Positions 55,359-64,000 of a stretch of 64,000 nt of DNA are shown here, piece by piece (within the stretch, counting starts at the first letter, position 1; each line of letters begins with the position of its first letter). Source of the stretch: Caenorhabditis elegans. Lineage: Eukaryota > Nematoda > Chromadorea > Rhabditida > Rhabditidae. The stretch is taken from positions 10,354,001 to 10,418,000 of the forward strand of contig NC_003279.8 in assembly GCF_000002985.6 (NCBI RefSeq), read 5' to 3'. The notes beneath the pieces were generated by a model that saw only the letters and a list, made by a program, of their open reading frames with translations, searched no databases and was not told the origin of the DNA. The position numbers and the translations under genes are program-made.

Positions 55359-58300
55359 ATGGGTCAAGGAAGTGGGGATGACGGTGTTCCGCCGGCACCG
55401 TTCTCTTCGGCTGCTGCGGCAGCTCACTCACCACCTCATTCTCCCCTTTCTGTCGGCGTTTCTTCTGCTTCATCTGCCACGTCATCATCTTCCACACCGC
55501 CATCATCCACGTCACCTGCCGGAGTTTCAGCGTCAGGTAAGTTGTGATAGGATACTGTAACTCGGCCCCCTTGGCAGCCATCCGTGATCTACATTTGCGA
55601 AGAAATCGAATCAGCCAAATTCGTTTTTCTTCCCTCCACTTCTTTTTTTTCCTTTTCGGATTTCTTATCAAATTTCAATGCCGCCAAGCTTATCATCGCC
55701 GCGCTATCACTTATCATCAAAATGTTCTTTTCCCTCTTGAACTAGACGTGGACACCATATAAAAAAGAACAAATGAAAGTGAAAACAAAAAAAACAATCA
55801 CTTCAAAATTTAAACCGAAAGAAAAAACTGTGAAGCTGTCATTTTATACAATGAACATTTTAATTTCAGGTGCGAGAAACGTTGAAACTGATTGGAAGCA
55901 GTCGGGAGATGAGAATCTTGCCGAATTATGTATATTTCATGTTCCAGACAAATCTGTTAGTTTGGTGAGTTCGTATTTTATAGTCTATAAAGTTTTAAAA
56001 ACCGAGCCTGCCTGCCTACATGTATATTTCTCTAAAAAAATGGTTTTGGAACAAAAAGTTCTCTAGAAATTTGGAAAGTTCAAAACGTTCCATAGAAAGT
56101 TTGAGATGTGCACTAAAAAGTTGCTTTTTTGCCGACCGTTTTTTTGCCAGGACTACAAAAATAGTATGAGAAAGTTAATATACATCGAAAAAAACCATTT
56201 CAATTTTAATTCCATTTATTTTCAGCCAAATCCAAAGCGAGCAGAATGCACACTTCCTATGAACCTAATTCTCAAGTCCTCCTCAAAAAATCGAAAGAAA
56301 TCGTCAATATGGTCATCTGATCATATTCCGAGAGGAGTCCGATTTGGCCCGCTCGTTGGAGAAATTCGTTTGGTAGATGTTGACACAGCACTTGTATGTC
56401 CTGCTGAAGCATCAATGGCTGGAGGTGGTCCAGCTCAAGAAGATGTTCCATTTGATGAAGCTCCGGAAGAGTGGAAGATCTATTCTCCATCAGGTGGCAG
56501 ATTGAATAAAACGATTTGTGTGAAAGATGATGCGAGATCAAATTGGATGAAATACGTGGCAGCTGCTGAAGAGGAAGATTTTCAGAATCTTGTTGCTGCA
56601 CAAATTGGAAATGATATCTACTTTTACACAGTTAAAAAGATTGAAGCAAATACTGAATTATCATTTTGGTTCAGCAGGGACTACGCAAGGAAATTAAATT
56701 ATTCAACAAGACCATACGTAAGAGTTCGAAGGCCAGCTACTCAACTGATTCCATCTGCACCACCAGCTTCTGCATCAACTGCAATTGCGAGTTTAGCAGA
56801 AACAATTGTGGCAATTGATTATTCAGTTAAAAAACTCATTGAATCACCCATTGATACACTCTCTACTGATGCTTCTTCTGCAAGTGACGAAGAAATGATT
56901 GATGTTGAAGAGCAGGAGAGCTGTACACGGCCTGTTGCAGAAGTCACACGGCCTAATGTTATCCAGAATCCAGTTGTGAGGCCTGTTGCAACCAAAGTCA
57001 ATAATTTCCCGGGAATACCCGTTCGACTTGGCAATTTTTATGCAAGTCCGTTGGTGGATTTTAAAGAGTTCATGAGGAAATCCCTTCAATTAAGTGAGTT
57101 TATTAATCCCACTCTGAATCTCTGATAAGCTGAAATTGAAAATTTTGAAAATGTAACACTTTTTTTTGAAGTTTTTTTCACTGGAGATGCAAAAAGTTGC
57201 TTAACATTTTGTTAACAAAACTTATCAGAAACAGCTAAAAACGCCATATGTCCTTGATGGGGATTAAGCTTCTGTCGACAAACAAGATACATTTGTATAC
57301 TTTTTTTTTGTTTTTAACACATCAACTTAAGTTTAACAATATTTTCAGTTTGTTAAAATTGTTTCCTCAATCAATTAAATTATCAAATTGTTTATGCTTT
57401 ACTATACTTTTTAATTAGTGATCTACCTGTTTTCGGATTTTCGGCAGCTTTTATCCCGTGCGGATGTGGTTTTATCAACGGAAAAGTTTTCAAAATACAT
57501 GTTGTATGTTTATTCATAATTTTATAGCTTACTGTTAACTGCTAAGTTAAAAACAAACTGGGGCGTCCTAAAAAGTCCTGAAAACAATTGAACCCTATTT
57601 CAGAACTAGTTGATACCTCAATGTTTGTGTCCCCTGTTGCTCAAACAACAGCCGCAATAACTGCCACTGGTGGAAGATCCGGCCAGCCGATTGATGTGCA
57701 GCCAGTACTTGCAGCAACTGCAGGAGCTCATTTTGGAAACTATGCAGCAATTTATGGGAGTCAAGATTTCCAGCATGAGCTATCAAAACCTCTGTACACA
57801 TCTGCGTCTCCAGCATTCGGAGGTGGTGGTGGTATGGGTGGAGGATTTGGAATGGGTGGAAGTGCCCATACTTCTTCATTTCATCAACTTCCATTTGTTA
57901 ATCATTCGTCTTCATCACACAATGATTCATCATTTAATGGAGTTCCAAATGTAAGTTTTACCAAAGAAGATTTTTAATTTGTTGAACTTGATGGTTGATG
58001 GGAAAATATTTTGAAACATTCTTTTTAAAAAACAGTTGATATTTAAATGTTTAATACTAGATTTTTTAATTTTTTTAAATTATATATTTTTTATAATTTT
58101 TGACCCTGCCTCTATTTATCTCTACCTTTTATCTCTACCTTTTCTATGTTGATCCCAATAAAATTAGCAAAGTTTTGATACATAAATCAATTGATTACCG
58201 GGTGCTTTTTTGTAAATCTTTTTCAAATCAGGGCGCAAGGAGGGCGATTCACACGCCTAGACCTGGTAAAATGTCTAGTTATTCCTTTTCATATTTTCTA

Positions 58301-59846
58301 CATGAAAATAAATTTAAATTAAAATTTTTCAGTACGTGCAACAACAGGAAAATGGAAAAACGAGATACGCTTGCAAAGACTGCAACAAAACATTCGGACA
58401 GCTTTCGAATCTTAAAGTTCATGTCAGGTTAGAACTTTTCTTATTTTCCAATTATTTTTTTACTTTCAACATTTCAGAACGCACACCGGCGAACGTCCAT
58501 TCAAATGTGAAATTTGCACAAAAGAGTTCACACAGCTTGCTCATCTTCAGAAGCATCATCTTGTTCATACCGGAGAACGTCCTCATCGCTGTGATATTTG
58601 TGATAAGCGATTCTCGTCGACTTCTAATTTAAAAACTCATCTTCGACTTCACAATGGTCAGAAGCCGTATACGTGTGATGTTTGTGATGCCAAGTTCACT
58701 CAATACGTTCATCTAAGACTTCATAAACGTCTGCATGCAAACGAAAGACCGTATAGTTGTGGAACATGTGGAAAGAAATATATTTCACCGAGTGGATTGA
58801 GAACTCATTGGAAAACAACTACATGTAAAGAAGAGGATATGAAAGACTCGATGAGGGATGATTTAATGGATATCAAAGGCGAAATCGATGAAGGATCAAT
58901 GTCAGGGTCGGGTTATGGAAATCTGGGAATCTTTGAAAATACACTGGTAAGTAATGAAGATTATATCGAGTTATACATGTTCCGCCGTTTTTTACAAAAT
59001 GGAAACTAAGTTTTAAAAAGTTGATCAAATTTTTAATACTGTCCAAGTTTAAGTCGACAACGTTTCCTCTAATAGTATTGACCCACTTTTCCTAACTTTG
59101 TAAGTTCATATCTTAGTTGCCTATGGTTTTATCGAAAAATTTCTAACTGAGAAAATATTGAATTTGTGAAACATTTGGAAAAATATCTTTAGTGGACCGA
59201 GATATGAGATGTCAAAGTAGAGTAAGTGGGCGCAAGACTAATAGAAGAAATACGGTCGTGAATAAATTTTTTTGCTCGAGTTTTAGTTTTCGAGCTTTAG
59301 AAGAAATCAAGTAAATTACTAACAACAGCTTTGCTTCTGCTTACATTTTCACTGCTTTCAGAACTCCGAACTCAAGCGGCCACTTATGCCAATCGAAACC
59401 ATTTATAGTGTAAGCTTTTATATTCGGCTTCATCATGCATACAAATAAATATTTCTTATCTCACTTTCCCATTCTCATCCTACAATTTTCAGAAATACAA
59501 TCTTCCCAACGCCTCCCTCCTCGGTCAAGGTCCAAGTGGAATGCAAGAACAACAGGCTCCACCACCAACATCTCAACAGCAGCAACACATGATGTATGGA
59601 AACACAATGGGACATATGGGACAAGGATCCCATCTTCAGGGGCCACCACCACCTCCACAACATTTCCAAATGGATCATAGTGGAATGCAGAATGGAGGAG
59701 GTATTCCACATCAACATCAACTTATTCAAGGAGGTCCATCATCTGGATCTGGTCAACAGCAACATCCACAACATAATGGGATTCATAGGCTTCCTGATTT
59801 GAAAAATCCCCTACTTCCAAGCCTCGGATTGCCGCATTATCCATAA
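55359..59846 (+). CDS. blmp-1: Blimp-1/PRDM1 homologue: PR domain and five C2H2 fingers
   Basis: Eight exons, 55359-55536, 55870-55964, 56226-57093, 57604-57950, 58333-58427, 58478-58946, 59362-59409 and 59493-59846, encode 817 residues. A Ser/Ala/Pro-rich N-terminus (1-60) leads to the PR/SET-related domain (about 85-245), with [25 protein letters not shown] and [14 protein letters not shown] long Ser/Thr/Gly-rich linker includes a Gly/Met run. Four classical C2H2 fingers and a fifth atypical one (C-X2-C..H-X4-C) span about 510-645, joined by TGERP-type linkers. The C-terminus is Gln/Pro/His-rich. Family proteins are nuclear sequence-specific regulators, and BLMP-1 governs developmental timing and larval gene expression. 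Fingers 1 and 2 are split by an intron inside an Arg codon. An alternative upstream first exon is possible. Confidence 0.95.
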
Positions 59847-60789
59847 TTATCATATTTATAACTTTATGAAAACACTACCCGTCTCCCACAATCCAGTCAT
59901 ATCATTTGTACTTGAGCTTCTGTGTAGGAATTAATGCCTCCACTGCGTGCCTCACAGCACTGCCTATTTTGGTAGAATAACGCAAATTTCATCTGAAAAA
60001 AGTTAATGTGAGAATGTAGATATAGAAAGATGTTTGTTAAGTTCGAAAATTCATTTTATTTCTATATCCGGATATTTTTCTATATTTTAACATTAATTTT
60101 TTATTGAAAAAATAATTTAACCAAAATTAGCAGTTTTTGGAGTGCCTGTAGGCAGGCGTGTAGGCATTTTATACCTACACAAGAGCCCCTGCTTGCTTCT
60201 CCAGCATCTTAGCATTTTCATTTTTTACTATGCTACTCAAATATTTTCAGATCCCTTTTACCAGTTTGTTTATAAGCCAGGTAGAAAACAATTAGATCAA
60301 TTTTTTTCGCAAAATCTCAAATTGTTCTTACACCTTCCTGCCCCTTTCTCCATCCTCCCATTCCAGAACGAGTCTCTCATAATATTAATTGTATTCAAAA
60401 ACTTCAAATTCAAATAATTCCACAAAGAACCTGAGTTAAAGTTCAAATAGTTCGTTTCTCAAAATTATCAGATTTAATATAATTATTTTTTTGAAATCTT
60501 CCATATACACCGCCTAAACCTATATTATCTTTTCATTCTCTCATTGTCTCTTGCTTTATCAGTCCCCTTTCATTCTTATCACTGTCAAAATTTTCTATTT
60601 TTTATTCAACAATTTCCATCAAAATCTTCCGGCATTTCAACACACCTATCTGTGATCATACTTTCATTATATTTTTGCAATTTCTTTCTAGAAGTTGTTT
60701 CTATTTTCTAACTTTTTCAAAACAATATCTTGTCTAATTTTGTATGTATATATATAAACTTTGAAAACTTGATAGGATTACATACATAC
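59847..60789. other. 3' flank of blmp-1
   Basis: It holds the blmp-1 3' UTR and a GCCTGCC-family piece at about 60138-60200 (GCCTGTAGGCAGGCGTGTAGGC). No gene is supported. The satellite-like array begins at its right edge. Confidence 0.55.
60138..60200. repeat. GCCTGCCTAC-family piece downstream of blmp-1
   Basis: GTGCCTGTAGGCAGGCGTG and TAGGCATTTTATACC are followed by CCTGCTTGCTTCTCC. This is the typical short signature of the family dispersed through this window. Confidence 0.6.
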
Positions 60790-63700
60790 TAATTTTCTCG
60801 AAAATTTCCGGCAAATCGGCAAACCGGTGAGGTGCCAAATTTGCCGGAAAAACGGCAAATCGGTAAGTTGCCACAATTGAAATTTCCGGCAAATCGGCAA
60901 ACCGGCAAAGTGCCGAATTTGTCGAAATTGAAAATTTCCAGCAAATCGGCAAATCGGTAAGTTGCCAGAATTGAAATTTCCGGCAAATCGGCAAATTGAC
61001 GGAATTGAAATTTCCCGATTTGCCGTAATTGAAAATTTCCGGCAAATCGGCAAACCGGCAACTTGCCGGAATTGAAATTTCCCGATTTGCCGTAATTGAA
61101 AATTTCCGGCAAATCGGCAAACCGGCAACTTGCCGGAATTGAAATTTCCCGATTTGCCGGAATTGAAACTTCCGGCAAATCGGCAAACCGACAGCTTGCC
61201 GGAATTGAAATTTCCCGATTTGCCGAAATTGAAATTTCCGGCAAATCGGCAAACCGGCAAAGTGCCGAATTTGTCGAAATTGAAAATTTCCAGCAAATCG
61301 GCAAATCGGCAAGTTGCCAGAATTGAAATTTCCGGCAAATCGGTAAATTGACGGAATTGAAATTTCCAGCAAATCGGCAAATCGGCAAATTGCCAGAATT
61401 GAAATTTCCGGCAAATCGGCAAATTGACGGAATTGAAATTTCCCGATTTGCCGTAATTGAAAATTTCCGGCAAATCGGCAAACCGGCAACTTGCCGGAAT
61501 TGAAATTTCCCGAATTGGCGTAATTGAAATTTCCGGCAAATCCGCAAACCGGCAACTTGCCGGAATTGAAATTTCCCGATTTGCCGAAATTGAAATTTCT
61601 GGCAAATCGGCAGACAGGCGAAATGCCGAACTTGTCGAAATTGATAATTTCCAGCAAATCGGCAAATCGCAAATTGCCAGAATTGAAATTTCCGGCAAAT
61701 CGGCAAATTGACGGAATTGAAATTTCCCGATTTGCCGTAATTGAAAATTTCCGGCAAATCGGCAAACGCAGCTTGCCGGAATTGAAATTTCCCGATTTGC
61801 CAGAATTGAAATTTCCGGCAAATCGGCAAAACGCAGCTTGCCGGAATTGAAATTTCCCGATTTGCCGTAATTGAAAATTTCCGGCAAATCGGCAAACGCA
61901 ACTTGCCGGAATTGAAATTTCCCGATTTGCCGGAATTGAAACTTCGGCAAACGCAGCTTGGCCGGAATTGAAATTTCCAGCAAATCGGCAAATCGGCAAA
62001 TTGCCAGAATTGAAATTTCCGGCAAATCGGCAAATTGACGGAATTGAAATTTCCCGATTTGCCGTAATTGAAAATTTCCGGCAAATCGGCAAACCGGCAA
62101 CTTGCCGGAATTGAAATTTCCCGATTTGCCGTAATTGAAAATTTCCGGCAAATCGGCAAACCGGCAACTTGCCGGAATTGAAATTTCCCGATTTGCCGGA
62201 ATTGAAACTTCCGGCAAATCGGCAAACCGACAGCTTGCCGGAATTGAAATTTCCCGATTTGCCGAAATTGAAATTTCCGGCAAATCGGCAAACCGGCAAA
62301 GTGCCGAATTTGTCGAAATTGAAAATTTCCAGCAAATCGGCAAATCGGCAAGTTGCCAGAATTGAAATTTCCGGCAAATCGGTAAATTGACGGAATTGAA
62401 ATTTCCAGCAAATCGGCAAATCGGCAAATTGCCAGAATTGAAATTTCCGGCAAATCGGCAAATTGACGGAATTGAAATTTCCCGATTTGCCGTAATTGAA
62501 AATTTCCGGCAAATCGGCAGAACGCAACTTGCCAGAATTGAAATTTCCGGCAAATCGGCAAACCGGCAGCTTGCCGGAATTGAAATTTCCCGATTTGCCG
62601 TAATTGAAAATTTCCGGCAAATCGGCAAACCGGCAGCTTACCGGAATTGAAATTTCCCGATTTGCCAGAATTGAAATTTCCAGCAAATCGGCAAATCGGC
62701 AAATTGCCAGAATTGAAATTTCCGGCAAATCGGCAAATTGACGGAATTGAAATTTCCCGATTTGCCGTAATTGAAAATTTCCGGCAAATCGGCAAACCGG
62801 CAACTTGCCGGAATTGAAATTTCTGGCAAATCGGCAGACAGGCAAAATGCCGAACTTGTCGAAATTGATAATTTCCAGCAAATCGACAAATCGGCAAATT
62901 GCCAGAATTGAAATTTCCGGCAAATCGGCAGACAGGCGAAATGCCGAACTTGTCGAAATTGATAATTTCCAGCAAATCGGCAAATCGGCAAATTGACGGA
63001 ATTGAAATTTCCCGATTTGCCGTAATTGAAAATTTCCGGCAAATCGGCAAACCGGCAGCTTGCCGGAATTGAAATTTCCCGATTTACCAGAATTGAAATT
63101 TCCGGCAAATCGGCAAATTGACGGAATTGAAATTTCCGGCAAATCGGCAAATTGACGGAATTGAAATTTCCCGATTTGCCGTAATTGAAAATTTCCGGCA
63201 AATCGGCAAACCGGCAGCTTGCCGGAATTGAAATTTCCCGATTTGCCAGAATTGAAATTTCCGGCAAATCGGCAAACCGGCAGCTTGCCGGAATTGAAAT
63301 TTCCCGATTTGCCGTAATTGAAAATTTCCGGCAAATCGGCAAACCGGCAGCTTACCGGAATTGAAATTTCCCGATTTGCCAGAATTGAAATTTCCGGCAA
63401 ATCGGCAGCTTGCCGGGATTGAAATTTCCCGATTTGCCAGAATTGAAACTTCCGGCAAATCGGCAAACCGGCAGCTTGCCGGGATTGAAATTTCCCGATT
63501 TGCCGTAATTGAAAATTTCCGGCAAATCGGCAAACCGGCAACTTGCCGGAATTGAAATTTCTGGCAAATCGGCAGACAGGCAAAATGCCGAACTTGTCGA
63601 AATTGATAATTTCCAGCAAATCGGCAAATCGGCAAATTGCCAGAATTGAAATTTCCGGCAAATCGGCAAATTGACGGAATTGAAATTTCCCGATTTGCCG

Positions 63701-63956
63701 TAATTGAAAATTTCCGGCAAATCGGCAAACCGGCAACTTGCCGGAATTGAAATTTCTGGCAAATCGGCAGACAGGCAAAATGCCGAACTTGTCGAAATTG
63801 ATAATTTCCAGCAAATCGACAAATCGGCAAATTGCCAGAATTGAAATTTCCGGCAAATCGGCAGACAGGCAAAATGCCGAACTTGTCGAAATTGATAATT
63901 TCCAGCAAATCGACAAATCGGCAAATTGCCAGAATTGAAATTTCCGGCAAATCGGC
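60790..63956. repeat. Satellite-like array of CGGCAAATCGG / CCGATTTGCCG units
   Basis: About 3.17 kb is built only from a few related modules. CCGGCAAATCGGCAAACCGG, the linker GGAATTGAAATTTCC, the inverted module CCCGATTTGCCG, and variants with TGACGG, TGCCAG or GTCGAAATTGATAA recur. Modules occur in both orientations, so each stretch can fold on itself. No two neighbouring units are quite identical, yet a block of about 480 bases recurs 1039 bases later. The minus strand has no stop codon for over 1000 codons in one frame and for hundreds in the others. I take this as a property of the repeat, not evidence of a gene. The array ends sharply at a T-run near 63958. Confidence 0.92.
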
Positions 63957-64000
63957 ACTTTTTTTTTGGTAAATTCAGAATTTAACTTTCAAAATTGTAC

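Noticed and set aside
60790-63956. CRISPR-like regular array
   Set aside because: There are no unique spacers of constant length. Units vary, occur in both orientations, and the genome is eukaryotic.
60734-63958. Minus-strand open frame of 1074 codons and two companion frames of 616 and 753 codons
   Set aside because: All three frames are open because the satellite module lacks stop triplets. The peptides are reshuffles of the same motif, with no fold or splice context.

Overview
The window reads as nematode nuclear DNA and almost certainly Caenorhabditis elegans chromosome I. The base composition is AT-rich. Introns are short, with the worm acceptor TTTTCAG. Several ATGs sit directly behind such an acceptor, which is the signature of spliced-leader trans-splicing. 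A degenerate TTAGGC (nematode telomere) array is present. I recognise ned-8, mgl-2, cup-2, tag-353 and blmp-1 by protein sequence, and from memory they sit in this neighbourhood on cosmids F45H11 and F25D7. No database was consulted. All exon joins below were made by hand from splice consensus and reading-frame continuity.

Layout: 1-2310 is non-coding. At 2311-6601 (+) there is a secreted M14 zinc carboxypeptidase with a Thr/Pro-rich linker and a C-terminal ShKT domain, containing one GC-AG intron. About 6 kb of repeat-bearing intergenic DNA follows. At 12732-17527 (+) lies an Sp-family transcription factor (probably sptf-1) with the Buttonhead box but only the first of three zinc fingers. 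An F-box-associated (FBA_2-like) relic lies at 18579-18875 (-). ned-8 (19558-19859, -) diverges from hpo-35 (20814-25087, +).

Behind hpo-35 come three small genes for probable mitochondrial proteins: a CEBPZOS-like protein, a 57-residue single-pass protein whose ATG overlaps the previous stop (TAATG), and COX19 behind an acceptor-ATG. They look like a downstream operon cassette. On the minus strand follow a Maf-type bZIP gene (29144-30222) and the 15-exon metabotropic glutamate receptor mgl-2 (31155-37316). After about 8 kb without genes, cup-2/Derlin (45157-46177, -) and tag-353/HERP-like (47071-48459, +) form a divergent pair of ER-associated degradation genes. A 7 kb upstream region then leads to blmp-1 (55359-59846, +), the Blimp-1 PR-domain/zinc-finger regulator. 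The window closes with a 3.2 kb satellite-like array (60790-63956).

Non-coding DNA is dominated by palindromic MITE-like families inside introns and intergenic gaps, a dispersed GCCTGCCTAC-rich family at more than twelve places, two long mono-G/C tracts and the interstitial telomere array. I saw no rRNA, convincing tRNA, CRISPR array or intact autonomous transposon.
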